A stretch of 64,000 nucleotides of DNA from contig CAWJHV010000039.1 of NCBI GenBank assembly GCA_963842795.1, positions 86,274-150,273 on the forward strand, written 5' to 3'. The position numbers were made by a program, and so were the translations under genes. Shown piece by piece: positions 18,554 to 29,399 of this stretch (position 1 is its first letter; each line of letters opens with the position of its first letter). Under the pieces are notes generated by a model that was not told where the DNA came from, searched no databases, and worked only from the letters and a program-made list of their open reading frames with translations. This DNA is from WHSW01 sp963842795 (GTDB lineage Bacteria > Actinomycetota > Thermoleophilia > Solirubrobacterales > 70-9).

Positions 18554-20036
18554 GTGACAGCGGTCGAGCCGACCACCGGCGAGCCGGCCTACGACCCCGC
18601 GCCGCGAGCGCGGCGGGATCGCCGCGGCGCCGGAGCCGATGTCCGCGAACCCGGTGCGGCGGGTCGTCGACGACCTGGTGGCCGAGCGCCGCGGCGGGGC
18701 CCTTCCCCCCGGGCCGGGCCGGGGCGGCATCGCCCGCGCGCGGCGGATGGCGCGCGACCCGCTCTCGGTGCTGCTGCCGCTCTACGAGCAGTACGGGCCG
18801 ATCTTCAGCACCCGGCTGCTGCACTCGCGGATCGTGTTCATGCTCGGCCCGGAGGCCAACCACTACGTCACCGTCTCCCACCCGCACAACTTCCTCTGGC
18901 GCGAGGGCAGCTTCGGCGACCTGATCCCGCTGCTCGGCGACGGGCTGCTGACGATCGACGGCGCCTACCACGACCGCGCCCGGCGGATCATGATGCCCGC
19001 CTTCCACCGCGAGCAGATCGAGGCCTCGATCGCGACGATGGCCGCGGAGACCGAGATCGCGCTCGAGCTGCTGGCGCCGGGCGCGATCGTCGACGTCTAC
19101 GACTGGGCGCGCAACCTGGCGATGCGGATCGCGATGCGGGCGCTGCTCGGGCTCGACCCCGACGACGGCGGCCAGGGCGCCGCGGCGGCCGATCACTTCG
19201 AGCGCGCGCTCGGCTTCTACGGCATCGACTACCACCTGCGCCTGCTGCGCGGCCCGCGCTCGCCGTGGCGGAAGCTGCTCGCCTCGCGGGCGGTGCTCGA
19301 CGGGATCGTCTACGGCGAGATCGCCGAGCGCCGGCGGCGGCCCGACCCCGAGCGCGCGACATCCTCAGCCTGCTGATCGAGGCCCGCGACGAGGACGGCA
19401 TCGACGCTCTCCGACGAGGAGATCCGCGACCAGGTGATGACGCTGATGTTCGCCGGGCACGACACCTCGACCTCGACCCTCTCGTTCCTGTTCTACGAGC
19501 TCGCCCGCCATCCGCGGGCGCTCGCCCGGCTGCAGGCCGAGCAGGACGAGGTGCTCGGCGACCGGCCGCCGACGCCGGCGCAGCTGTTCGGCGAGCTGCC
19601 GTACCTCGACATGGTCCTCGACGAGACGCTGCGCCTCTATCCGCCGGCGTGGATCGGGCCCCGGCGCGCGGTGCGCGAGTTCGAGTTCGGCGGCTACCCG
19701 TGCCGGCCGGCGCGTACGTCAACTACTGCTCCTGGGCGAGCCACCGGCTGCCCGAGGTCTTCCCGGACCCCGAGGCGTTCGTCCCCGAGCGCTTCGAGCG
19801 CGAGCGCAAGGTCGGCGCTGCCGCGCGGCGCCTACATCCCGTTCGGCGGCGGCTCGCGGATCTGCATCGGCAAGCGCTTCGGCCAGACCGAGGTGAAGCT
19901 GGTCGCGACGATGGCGCTCGCGCGGCTGCGCTTCGAGCGCCTGCCCGGCCGCACGATGACGGTCCGCCAGATGCCCACCCTGTCGCCCGACGGCGGGCTC
20001 GAGATGCGGGTCCGCCCGCGAGCCCGACCCGCCTAG
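18554..20036 (+). CDS. Cytochrome P450 (frame-broken)
   Basis: About 490 residues. I-helix oxygen-binding AGHDTS (about 19455), K-helix DETLRLYPP (ExxR, about 19620) and heme-binding FGGGSRICIGKRF with the Cys ligand (about 19850) are all present. The N-terminal PPGPGRGG proline-rich hinge is usual for this class. Length and motifs are those of a general class I/CYP102-like monooxygenase domain; no fused reductase or ferredoxin gene is nearby. Breaks near 18600, 19358, 19405, 19705 and 19825. GTG 18554 is the likely start; MSANPVRRV at 18639 is an alternative. The small His-Arg peptide gene follows 75 bp downstream on the same strand. Confidence 0.87.
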
Positions 20037-20076
20037 CCGCCCTCGGTAACCGGGCGCGCTCGCCGAGTGCTACTCT

Positions 20077-20107
20077 TCCTTTGCCTACTAAAACGCTAGA
20101 CAAAGGA
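20077..20107 (+). promoter_or_regulatory. Stem covering the RBS of the small peptide gene
   Basis: tcctttg (20077-20083) is the exact complement of caaagga (20101-20107), and the latter contains the aaaggagg Shine-Dalgarno of the gene at 20112. The A/T-rich loop between them (ctactaaaacgctaga) also resembles a promoter -10 region, so this may be promoter plus RBS-masking stem. Confidence 0.4.
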
Positions 20108-20111
20108 GGGT

Positions 20112-20331
20112 ATGACGATGCTGAACGGAAACGGAGCCCTGGACACGTCCACGCACCGGCTGGTCAACCTGGTCCGCGACGAGATCAGCTCGCACCGCTT
20201 CGACCCGCTCCCGAGCGATCCCTCCGAGGCGCCGACCGAGGAGCTCTCCGGCCACCGCTTCGGAGCGCGCTCGCCCGCTGGCCGGAGCGACCGGCCACCG
20301 GGCCGGATCGCACCGCTACCCGCAGGTCTGA
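20112..20331 (+). CDS. Small His-Arg-repeat peptide
   Basis: Not a recognised family. ATG 20112 follows an unusually strong Shine-Dalgarno (aaaggagg) 6 nt upstream, stronger than almost any other in the window. As read, the frame drifts into the antisense of the RTX gene, but removing one C from tcgccc near 20271 gives a 72-residue peptide ending GSHRYPQV and a TGA at 20329-20331, just before the convergent RTX gene. The peptide carries five His-Arg units: STHRLV, SSHRFDP, SGHRFGA, TGHRAG and GSHRYPQ. No signal peptide, no Cys. It could be a small regulatory or membrane-associated protein, or a precursor peptide for the neighbouring P450; neither is shown. Confidence 0.6.
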
Positions 20332-21231
20332 GCCCGAGTAGCGCCAGGACGCGACCGGGCGCTGCTCGATCGAGGACCGGCGCTCGCAGTCGCGCGCCTT
20401 GTCGTCGAGCTCGCCCCCGTCGCAGGTGTCGTCGCCGGGGCCGCCGTCGAGGAAGTCGAAGCCGTCGCCGCCGAAGAGCTCGTCGTCGCCGAGCTGGCCG
20501 TAGAGCTTGTCGTCGTTGCCGTCGCCGAGGATCCTGTCGTTGCCGCCGGCGCCGTAGAGCGTGTCGCGGCCCGAGAGCCGCTCGCCGCCGCGGATGTTGT
20601 CGGCGGCCTCCGAGCCGTAGATCGTGTCGTCGTTGCCGCCGCCGTCCATGATCGCCGGGGCGACCGCCGGGGTGCGGGTGCGGAGCACGTCGTCGTGGGT
20701 GAAGCCGAAGAGGCTGTCGGCGCCGCCGGCCTCGATCACGTCGTCGTTGTAGCCGCCGTTGAGGATGTCGATCGCCGTCGTCGACGATCTCGCCGCCCTG
20801 CTTGCCCCAGCCGAGGATGCGGTCGTTGCCGGCGCTGCCGAGCACCTTGTCGTCGCCGGGGCCGGGGATGATCCGGTCGTTCTCCTCCTCGCCGTAGATG
20901 ATGTCGTCGCCGCCCCGCCGTAGAGCACGTCGTTGCCGCGCCCGCCGCAGAGGACGTCGTCGCCGGGGCCGCCCTTGACCACGTCGTTGTTGCGGCCGCC
21001 GTTGACGAAGTCGTTGCCCCGCCGCCGTTCATGCGGTCCTCGCCGCGCAGGCCGTTGACGCTGTCGCGCGCCGGCCGCCGGACCAGTGGTTGCAGCGGTC
21101 GTCGAGGCGCTCCCTCTCCTTGGTGCAGATCGGGGCCTCCTGGGCGGAGGCGGCGGACGGCAGCGCGGCCACGAGCGGCCGCCGCGACGCGAGCAAGAGC
21201 CCGGAGCGGGCAGCGCACGGGTACCCTGCAT
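20330..21231 (-). CDS. Secreted RTX calcium-binding repeat protein B (frame-broken)
   Basis: About 300 residues, paralogue of the gene immediately upstream. Signal peptide followed by SAASAQEAPICTK, then a run of GGxGxD nonapeptide units such as GGPGDDVLCGGRGNDVLYGG, later DKLYGQLGDDELFGGDGFDFLDGG and DDTCDGG. Such repeats bind Ca2+ in their turns and fold as a parallel beta-roll outside the cell. No protease, lipase or type I secretion partner is visible. Breaks near 21195, 21070, 21020, 20920 and 20778. In the copy's own frame the tail runs on to 20185; a shifted frame stops at about 20330, which fits the convergent small gene. Confidence 0.75.
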
Positions 21232-22090
21232 CGCGGCCAATCTACCCACCGCCCCGCCGGCATACGCGGGCGGCCGACGCGACGCGCTCAGCGCTCGATC
21301 GAGATCTTGGAGTCGCAGTCGACGGCGCTGTCGCGGAGGTCGCCCCCGTCGCAGGTGTCGTCGCCGGGGCCGCCGTCGAGCAGGTCGAAGCCGTCGCCGC
21401 CGAAGAGCTCGTCGTCGCCGAGCTGGCCGAAGAGCTTGTCGTCGTTGCCGTCGCCGAAGATCTGGTCGTCGCCGCCGGCGCCGTAGATCTTGTCGCGGCC
21501 CGAGAGCCGCTCGCCGCCGCGGATGTTGTCGGCGACCTCCGAGCCGTAGATCGTGTCGTCGTTGCCGCCGCCGTCCATGATCGCCGGGGCGATGTGGCGT
21601 GCGTGTGAGCAGGACGTCGTTGTGGGTGAAGCCGTAGAGGCTGTCGGCGCCGCCGGCCTCGATCACGTCGTCGTTCCAGCCGCCGTTGAGGATGTCGATC
21701 CCGTCGTCGACGATCTCGCCGCCGCGCTCGCCCCAGCCGAGGATGCGGTCGTTGCCGGCGCTGCCGAGCACCTTGTCGTCGCCCGGGCCCGGGGATGATC
21801 CGGTCGTTCTCCTCCTCGCCGTAGATGATGTCGTTGCCGGGGCCGCCGTAGATCATGTCGCTGCCGCGGCCGCCGCAGAGGACGTCGTCGCCGCGCGAGC
21901 CCTTGATCACGTCGTTGTCGCGCCCGCCGTTGACGAAGTCGTTGCCCTCGCCGCCGTCCATGCGGTCCTGGCCGCGCAGGCCGATGACGCTGTCGTGGTG
22001 GCGGCTGCCGACCAGTGGTCGCGGCCGTCGTCGAGGCGCTCCTTCGCCTTGGTGCAGATCGGGGCCTCCTGGGCGGAGGCGGCGGCGGGC
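20395..22090 (-). repeat. Tandem duplication of an RTX gene
   Basis: About 800 bp of gene B (20395-21190) and gene A (21340-22090) match closely at the DNA level over their whole repeat regions, including silent positions and the identical stretch coding DELFGGDGFD. This is a recent tandem gene duplication rather than two independent repeat genes. Confidence 0.8.
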
Positions 22091-22155
22091 AGGGCGGCGG
22101 CCAGGCAGGCCACCGCGGCGGCGGCGATGCTCAGGCGTAGGCGGATGCGGTCCAT
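21288..22155 (-). CDS. Secreted RTX calcium-binding repeat protein A (frame-broken)
   Basis: About 288 residues. Signal peptide MDRIRLRLSIAAAAVAC...AAASA with likely cleavage before QEAPICTK. Then RTX units: MDGGEGNDFVNGG, RDNDVIKGSRGDDVLCGG, GPGNDIIYGEEENDRII, GDDQIFGDGNDDKLFG, GDDELFGGDGFDLLDGG, and a C-terminal DDTCDGGDLRDSAVDCDSK with two Cys. Predicted secreted, calcium-binding beta-roll of unknown role. Breaks near 22000, 21795 and 21600. ATG 22153-22155 fits the signal peptide. Confidence 0.8.
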
Positions 22156-22250
22156 CAGTCGCTTATCGGGCCCGCGGCGACCCGCTTGAACCTCGGCCGC
22201 CAGCCCGGACAACCGGCGCGGGCGCTGGCGGCGTCTGCGAAGCTGGCGCC

Positions 22251-24120
22251 GTGGCCCGCCGCATCATCCTCGCGCTCGCGCTGCTCGCGCTCGCCCTGCC
22301 CGCCGCGGCCGCGGCGAAGCCGAAGCAGCGCTGGAGCGACTACTCCCGGCCCGCGACCTACGGCGTCGTCCGCGACGCCAACGTCGCGATCCCGATGAGC
22401 GACGGGGTCATCCTGCGCGCGAACGTCGACCGGCCCGGCCAGCCCGGCCGCTACGCGACGATCGTCGTCCAGACGCCCTACAACAAGGACGGCGTCGTCA
22501 ACGTCGCCCTCGGCGGGGCGTTCGAGTACCTGGTCGAGCGCGGCTACGCGGTCGTCACCGTCGACGTCCGCGGCACCGGCGCCTCGGGCGGCCAGTGGGA
22601 CAGCTTCGGCGCGGACGAGCAGCGCGACGGCTACGAGGTCGTCGAGTGGGCGGCCGCGCAGCCGTGGTCGACCGGCAAGGTCGGCCTCGCCGGGCCGTCC
22701 TACATGGGCCTCAACCAGCTGCTCACCGCGGCCCGGCGCCCGCCGCACCTGAAGGCGATCTTCCCGATCGTGCCGATGGCCGACGGCTACCGCGACATCA
22801 CCTTCTCCGGCGGCCAGCTCAACGTCTCGTTCATCCCGCTCTGGCTCGGCCTCGTGACCGCGGGCAGCCTCACCCCCGCGCCCTCGGCCGACGATCCGCT
22901 CGGCGCGCTGACCGCGCTGCTCGACCACGTCGCCGGGGCGGTCAACTTCCAGGTGCCGACGATCGTCGGCGGCGCGACCGGCGGCGACATCGCCTTCGAC
23001 GGCCCGTTCTGGAAGACGCGCTCGCCGCTCGAGGTCGTCGACCGGATCAACGTGCCCGCGTTCGTCGTCGGCGGCCTGCACGACCTCTTCCAGCGCGGCG
23101 AGCCGCTGGTCTACGAGCGGCTGAAGCGCAACGTCCCGGCCCGGCTGCTGATGGGCCCGTGGACCCACGTCGAGGGCTCGAGCGGCGCGGGGCTGCCGCG
23201 CGACGGCGTCCCGGCGCTGAGCGAGATCGAGCTGCGCTGGTTCGACCACTGGCTCTACGGCATGGACACCGGCATCGACCGGATCCCGAAGGTCACCCAG
23301 TACGCCTACGGCAAGGAGCGCTACAAGGTCCAGCCCGACTGGCCCGACCCGCGGCTGAAGCCGCGCCGCCGCTACCTGCGCGGCGGCGGGCGGATCACCC
23401 GCCCGGCCCCCGGCGAGCGGCGAGGCGCCGCTGTCCTTCATCCAGAACCCGGCCGCCGGGATCTGCACCCAGAGCACGGTCCAGTGGACCGCCGGGCTCG
23501 GCGACGGGATCCCGTGCACCGACGACGGCAGCGCCGACGACGCCGAGGGCGCCGTCTACACGACCAAGCCGCTGCGGCGAAAGCTCGAGCTCTCCGGCCC
23601 GATCCTCGCCAACCTGTGGGTGCGGACGACCGCCTCCGACGCGGTCGTCACCGTGCGGGTCAAGGACGTCGGCCCCGACGGGAAGGCGACCGAGCTCACG
23701 GCCGGCTGGCTCGCGGGCAGCTTCCGCGCCGTCGACCCCAGCCGCAGCCGCTACGTCGCCTCGCGCCGCGGCAAGGACATGCGCCGCAAGGGCCGGCGGG
23801 TGCTGCTCCAGCCCTGGCACCCGTTCACCCGCGACTCGGTGCTCCCGGTGCCCGCGGGCGAGCCGGTCGAGCTGCCGGTCGAGGTCTTCCCCACCCGGGC
23901 GACGATCAAGCGCGGCCACCGGCTGCGGATCACGGTCGCCGGCGGCGACTTCCCCCACCAGGTCCCGCCGCTGCCCCAGGCCGCCGGCTCGCTCGCCGGC
24001 CGGGTCGAGGTGCTGACCGAGCCGGGCCACGCCTCCTACGTCGAGCTGCCGGCGATCCACCGCCACTGCGGCAAGCGCTGCCGCCCGCTGCCGGTGCCGA
24101 ACCTGATCCGCGGCGATTGA
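22251..24120 (+). CDS. CocE/NonD-type secreted acyl hydrolase
   Basis: About 622 residues. Signal peptide ARRIILALALLALALPAAAAAK, then an alpha/beta-hydrolase domain with nucleophile elbow GPSYMG (about residue 150) and the X-Pro dipeptidyl-peptidase-type C-terminal beta-sandwich (LANLWVRTTASDAVVTVRVKDV, RITVAGGDFPH). The family contains cocaine esterase and X-Pro peptidases; the natural substrate here is unknown. One break near 23415: the alpha/beta-hydrolase half and the C-terminal domain are in adjacent frames. GTG 22251 starts the signal peptide. Ends overlapping the TTG of the next gene. Confidence 0.85.
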
Positions 24121-25038
24121 GCTCGCCGCCCTCGCCCGCCGACGAGCGCCTCCAGGCGCCCGGGCCCGAGGAGCAGTGGTCGGACTCGTTCTACTTCGGC
24201 GGCGGCGACGCCGAGACGACCCTCTACACGCGGATCGGCCGGCGGCCGAACGAGGGCGTGGTCGAGGGCGCGCTCGGGATCTGGGCCCCGGACGGGCGCT
24301 TCGTGCTCGGCTTCGGGCGCAACGACGACTCCGAGGCGATCGCGGCCGGCCCGGTCGCCTACGAGTGCGCGCTGGAGTTCGAGCTCTGGCGGCTGCGATC
24401 GACGGCGGCGGGCGCGCATACGCCCGCGCCGAGGACTCGCATCGCGCCGCGCGGCTACGAGGAGGTCGCGCCTGGGCGGCGAGCTGCGTTTCGCCGCCTG
24501 GACCGAGCCGGTGACCTTCGGCTCCGGGCTCACCGGGGCGGTGGCCGCGCAGCCACTACGAGCAGCCCGGCTCGCTGGTCGGGGTGATCGAGATCGACGG
24601 CGCGCGGATCCCGGTCGCCGGCCGCGGGATGCGCGACCACTCGTGGGGCGTGCGCGACTGGCAGGCGGTCCCCTACTGGCGCTGGTTCGGGATCGTCGTC
24701 GACCCCGAGAACTTCCTCATGCTCAACAACGTCGGCACCGCCGACGGCGGCGAGACCTGCGGCGGCCTGGCGATGCGCGACGGGCGTCGCCGCGGAGGTC
24801 CGCGAGTGCGCGACGACCTCGGAGCTCGACCCCGAGCTCGGCTGCCAGCGCGCGCTTCGTCGCCCGCGCGACCGACGAGCTCGGCCGCGAGCAGGTCCTC
24901 GAGGGCGAGGCGGTCAGCGTCGCGCCGCTGCGCCAGCGCCGCGGCGGGCGGCTGACGACCGTCAACGAGGGGCGCACGCGGCTGCGCTGGGGCGGCCACG
25001 AGGGCCTCGGGATCAGCGAGTACCTGTTTCAGGCGTGA
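24117..25038 (+). CDS. Unrecognised soluble protein (frame-broken)
   Basis: About 305 residues. Starts at a TTG overlapping the CocE stop, so it is probably coupled to it. Visible: WSDSFYFGGGDAETTLYTRIG, ALGIWAPDGRFVLGFGRND, RGMRDHSWGVRDWQAVPYWRWFG and NFLMLNNVGTADGGE, then TRLRWGGHEGLGISEYLFQA at the end. The aromatic beta-rich pattern with DHSWGVRDW resembles AttH/lipocalin-like beta-barrel proteins of unknown function (DUF7064/7065-like), but I am not certain. No signal peptide. Breaks near 24395, 24470, 24555, 24785 and 24845. Confidence 0.6.
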
Positions 25039-25287
25039 GCGGCTGACGCGGTTGACCCGAGCGGCCGCGAGGGTGGGGCCCGGGGCTTGGCACGTGACGG
25101 GCGGGTGGGCACGGGCACGGAGGCGTTCGGGGCGCGAGATCCTCGCCGCGTAGCGGGTTTGTGCCTCACGGGCACAAACTCGCCGAGGCCGCCTACCCGG
25201 GCTCGCTCGGACGCCCGGGGCAACCGCCCGAACCCCGTCCCCCTCACAGCCGAACCGGCCCGAACCCTCAGCGCTCGCCCGGAGCGC
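25039..25287. terminator. Intergenic region with hairpin between convergent genes
   Basis: 249 bp without a gene. It contains a perfect 9-bp inverted repeat (gtttgtgcc / ggcacaaac, 5-nt loop) at 25157-25179, placed to end transcription from both sides. Nothing else recognised. Confidence 0.5.
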
Positions 25288-27815
25288 TCAGCGCACGCCC
25301 GCGCGGCGCACGTACGCCGCGCAGCGTCTCGGCGTGGCGGCGGCCGCCACGCGCCGCGACGCCCACGAACCGCACCCGTCCCGCCCTCGCACGCCGTAGA
25401 AGAACCGGCGCCCGCCGCCCGCGTCGCGCACCCGCAGGCCGCGCCGAACGGGCGCGCGCCGGCCGGCAGGTCGGCGGCCGGCATCCCGACCCGGACGCCG
25501 GCGGCGCGGTGCTTGCGCAGCGTGGTCGCGATCAGCGCCACGCGCCCGCGCCGGTCGAACACCGCGACGACCTGCTTGTGGCCCGACTTCTTCTCCATCG
25601 GGCGCGCGTGGCGGCGGCCGTTGGCGCACCAGCGCCAGGTGCGGGTGCGGCTCACCGGCTGGCCGGCCCGCTTCAGCACCCGCTTCGGGCGGTCGCCGAG
25701 CGCAGGCGGCGGGCGAACCCGCGCGCGGTCAGGAAGCGCTGGCGCCAGCGGTCGCAGCGGACCTCCTCGATCCCGTCGGCGCGCTCCCACATCTCCAGGT
25801 AGGCCTCGGCGCCGCGGCCGAGGTCGCGGACGATCCGGTCGCCGGCCTGCATCCGCAGGTCCTCGATCCAGTCGGGGTAGAGGCCGTAGTGGGCGACGCC
25901 GTCGGTGTTGATGTCGAAGACGCGCTCGCCGGAGAGCTGGCGGTCGAGCGTCACCTTGCCGTCGAAGGACCGGAACGGATAGCTGACCGGGTTCGGCACG
26001 TCGGCGCCGCGCGGCGGGCCCTGGGCGCCGAAGCCGTTCATGTCGGCGCCGTAGCCGACGCCGAAGTACTGGCGTGCCGGCCGCGCGGTAGTAGTCGCGC
26101 AGGTGCTGCCACTGGTGGACGAAGTCGGTCGAGCCGCCGGCGTACGGCGTGACCATCCCGCCGAGCGCGTAGATCCGCGGCAGCGCGTCGTCGGTGCTCC
26201 AGCTGTGCGAGGAGATGATCCCCGAGTAGTCGCGCGACTCGACCAGGTTGAGCGCCTGGTTGCGGGCGAGGACGCTCATGTGGTCGGGGTCGAAGATCAT
26301 CCTCGCGGTCGATGATCCCGCTGGATCGCGTGCTCGCCGAGCGGCGGAGGCCGCGCGGTGTTGCAGACCGGGCCGCTCGGGATAGACCGGCACGGTCCCG
26401 CCGGGCAGCAGGGCGGCGAGCCCGTTGGCGATGATCAGTCGTCGTTGTGCGGGTAGTTGACCGCGGTCGGCGAGTGGTCGTGGTAGGCGGGGTCCTCGCA
26501 CGTCTTCAGGTCCCAGAACTTGCCCGTGGCGAGGAAGTTGCCGCCGTTGATGATCGTCCCGGTGGTAGCCGTTGTCGCCGGCGACGCCGGTGAGCGCGTT
26601 GTCGAACTTGTTCGTGATCTCGAGCTGGCGCACGCCGAGCTCGTGCAGGCGGTCGAGCCAGCCGTCGATCTGGGCGTCGTCGCAGGTCGGGAAGCCGTTG
26701 TCGCAGCCCGCAGCCGAACGGCTCGGAGACCTCCATCCCCTGGACCACGGCGAGCTTGCCCTCGTTGATCACCTTGCGGGCCTCGATACGGGCTGCGTGA
26801 CGATGCGGAAGAAGCCCTTGCCGGGCCCGCCGCACTGGGCGTCGATGTAGTCCTGCATCTCGCGGATCCGCTTCGCCTGCAGCAGGACGCTGTCCATCTC
26901 GTTGCAGCTGTTCTGCTTGAGCGGGTAGACTCGCAGAGGACCCGGTTCTCGACGAACAGGTTCACGTAGACCCGCAGGCCGCCGCGCCAGGCGCGCTCGA
27001 GCCAGCGCCAGTAGGACTGCTCGTGGGTGAGCGACTTGTGGTCGGGCCAGTCCTTGAAGGTCGGCCAGCCGACCGGGTCGTGGCAGCGGGCCGGGTTGCC
27101 GTAGAGGACGTTCTCGAGCACCGCCGCGCAGCCGTCGCCGACCTCGTGGTCGGGGCAGTCGCGAAGCGCGTACGGGGCGCCGAAGCGATGAGACGGGCTG
27201 GCCGCAGTGCGCGCGCGCCGCCGAGGAACTCGAACGCCATCCCGTGCATGTGGCCGTCGATCAGGCCCGAGACCTCGCCGTAGGCCGGCGAGCCGGTCGA
27301 CGGGCGGCCGTTGGCGTCGACGTCGACCTCCGGGTAGTCGGGGCAGCCGTCGCCGGCTCGAACGTCGAACCGGCCCGCGTCGCCGGCGCCGCCCGCGGCG
27401 ACCGCGACCAGCGCCCCGCCGTCGCCGACCGCGAGCTGCCGGCCGGCGTGCTCGTTGACGATCGTGAACGCGCGCCGGACTCGTCGACCGTCCAGTCGGC
27501 CGCGTCACTGGGCTCGGCGGCGGCGACGACCGCGTCGCCCGACGAGCGGCGAGGAAGTCCGCGGCCCGCCCGTAGAAGAGGTAGCGGCCGAGGTCGGTCG
27601 CCTGCATCCGGAAGGCCTCCGGCCCCCGGCGGCCGCGGAGGCGACGTAGCCGCCGCCCTGCTTAACGACCGCGGGCCCGCCGGAGGCCGGCGCCAGCGAG
27701 TAGCAGCCGTGGACGATCGAGTAGCGGTCGAGCTCGGCGGCCTTCGCGCCGCCCGGCGCCACGGCCAGCGGCGGCGACCGCGACCACGGCGACGACCGCG
27801 CCGCGCGCGCCTATC
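25288..27815 (-). CDS. Secreted M19-like metal hydrolase, copy 1 (frame-broken)
   Basis: About 830 residues, the longer paralogue of 55562-57604. It has matching blocks in order: LDRYSIVHGCYSLAPASGG near the N-terminus, GWPTFKDWPDHKSLTHEQ, YWRWLERAWRGGLRVYVNLFVE, CGGPGKGFFRIV, VINEGKLAVVQGMEVSEPFGC, MIFDPDHMSVLARNQAL, the SHSW loop, VSYPFRSFDGKVTLDRQLSGERVFDINTDGVAHYG, and AEAYLEMWERA. The Asp-His-Met and Ser-His positions match the zinc-dipeptidase (M19)-like motifs of the other copy. This copy has an additional basic C-terminal domain of about 150 residues with Cys. More than ten frame breaks; the start is approximate. Confidence 0.7.
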
Positions 27816-27896
27816 CCTTGCTCTCAACGACCCCCGACCATGTCGGCGGCGAGTCTAGTCGATCCCCGCAACCGGCGCCGGGTAGATTCAGCGGCG

Positions 27897-29398
27897 ATGG
27901 CAAGCACGAACGGAGCGAGGCGGGACTCTCGGTCGGGATCGTCGGCGCCGGCTTCGGCGGCGTCGGGATCGGGATCAAGCTGCGCGAGGCGGCTTCGACG
28001 ACTTCGACGATCTTCGAGCGCGGCGACACGCGTCGGCGGCGTCTGGCGCGCGAACACCTATCCGGGCGCCGCCTGCGACGTCCCGTCCCACCTCTACTCG
28101 TTCTCGTTCGCGCCCGGGCCACCACTGGTCGCGCCGCTACGCGCCGCAGGCGGAGATCCTCGCCTACCTCGAGCGAGGTCGCCGAGCGAGTTCGGGATCA
28201 CCCCCCACCTGCGGCTCGGCACCGAGGTCGACCGGGGCCGAGTTCGACGCCGAGGCCGGGCGCTGGACGCTGCGACCGACGACGGCGAGGAGCGCGCGCT
28301 TCGACGTGCTGGTCACCGCGTGCGGCCAGCTCACCCGGCCCGGCGATCCCGCCGCTCGAGGGGATCGAGGAGTTCGAGGGCCCGCCTTCCACTCCGCCGA
28401 GTGGGACCACGACGTCGATCTCGACCGGCAGCGCGTGGCCGTGATCGGCACCGGCGCGAGCGCGATCCAGTTCGTCCCCGAGATCGCCGAAGGTCGCCGC
28501 GCGGACGACGATCTACCAGCGCTCGGCGCCCTGGATCCTGCCGCAAGACGGACCGCGGCTACCCCGAATGGGAGCGGCGCGCTGTTCCGGCGCTTCCCGC
28601 TCGCGTCGCCGCCAGCCGGCTCGGCCATGCTTCGCCTTCTTCGAGCTCCGCACGTACGGCTTCACCGGGCACCGACTGGGCGCTGCGCCGGCGTTCCGCG
28701 GGATCGCCGAACCGCGAGCGCCGGAGCGAGCTGCCGGCCGACCCGGAGCTGATCGCGCCAAGGCGACGCCCGACTACGAGATCGGCTGCAAGCGGGTGCT
28801 GTTCACCAGCGACTGGTATCCGACCCTGCTGCCGCGACGACGTCGAGCTGGTCACCGGCGCGGGTCGAGCGGATCACGCCCGACGGCGTCGTCGGCGCCG
28901 ACGGCGTCGAGCGCCCGGCCGACATGATCATCTACGGCACCGGCTTCCGGACCCACAACTTCGTCGCCCCGATGGACGTGCGCGGCCTCGACGGGCGCGA
29001 GCTGAACGCGGTCTGGGCCGAGCGGCCCGAGGCCTACCTCGGGACCACCGTCTCCGGCTTCCCGAACATGTTCGTGCTCTACGGGCCGAACACCAACCAC
29101 GGCTCGGGCTCGGTCCCCTACACGCTCGAGTCGCAGTTCAGCTACGTGATCGACGCGCATCCGGCGCCTGCGCGACGGCGGCTTCCGCTGGCTCGACCTG
29201 CGGCCGGAGACGCAGGCGGCGTGGCGGCGCGGAGATGGCGCGAGCGCAGCGCCGACACGGTCTGGACCACCGGCGGCTGCCACAACTGGTACCTGAACGG
29301 CGCGCGGCGAGAACACCAACAACTGGCCGGGCCCCTGGCTCGAGTTCCGCCGGCGCACGCGGCGGATCAACCCCGGCGACTACCGCGTCGCCGTCTAG
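27897..29398 (+). CDS. Flavin-containing (Baeyer-Villiger type) monooxygenase (frame-broken)
   Basis: About 490 residues. FAD-binding GIVGAGFGGVGIGIKL at the start, YPGAACDVPSHLYSFSF typical of BVMO-like proteins, second dinucleotide site VIGTGASAIQFVPEI for NADPH, and the C-terminal IIYGTGFRTHNF loop. The FxGxxxHxxxW fingerprint of true BVMOs is represented by FEGPAFHSAEWDH. Oxygenates ketones, amines or sulfur compounds; the substrate is unknown. ATG 27897 follows a -10 TAGATT by 8 nt. Breaks at about a dozen places between 27920 and 29310; 28920-29150 is clean. Confidence 0.83.
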
Positions 29399-29399
29399 C

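Noticed and set aside
20395..22090. CRISPR or other direct-repeat array
   Set aside because: The repeated units are 27-bp codon repeats of RTX nonapeptides within two coding genes, without spacers.
23620..24120. Separate gene for the C-terminal part of the CocE-type hydrolase
   Set aside because: It is the normal C-terminal beta-sandwich of the same protein, separated only by a single frame break near 23415.
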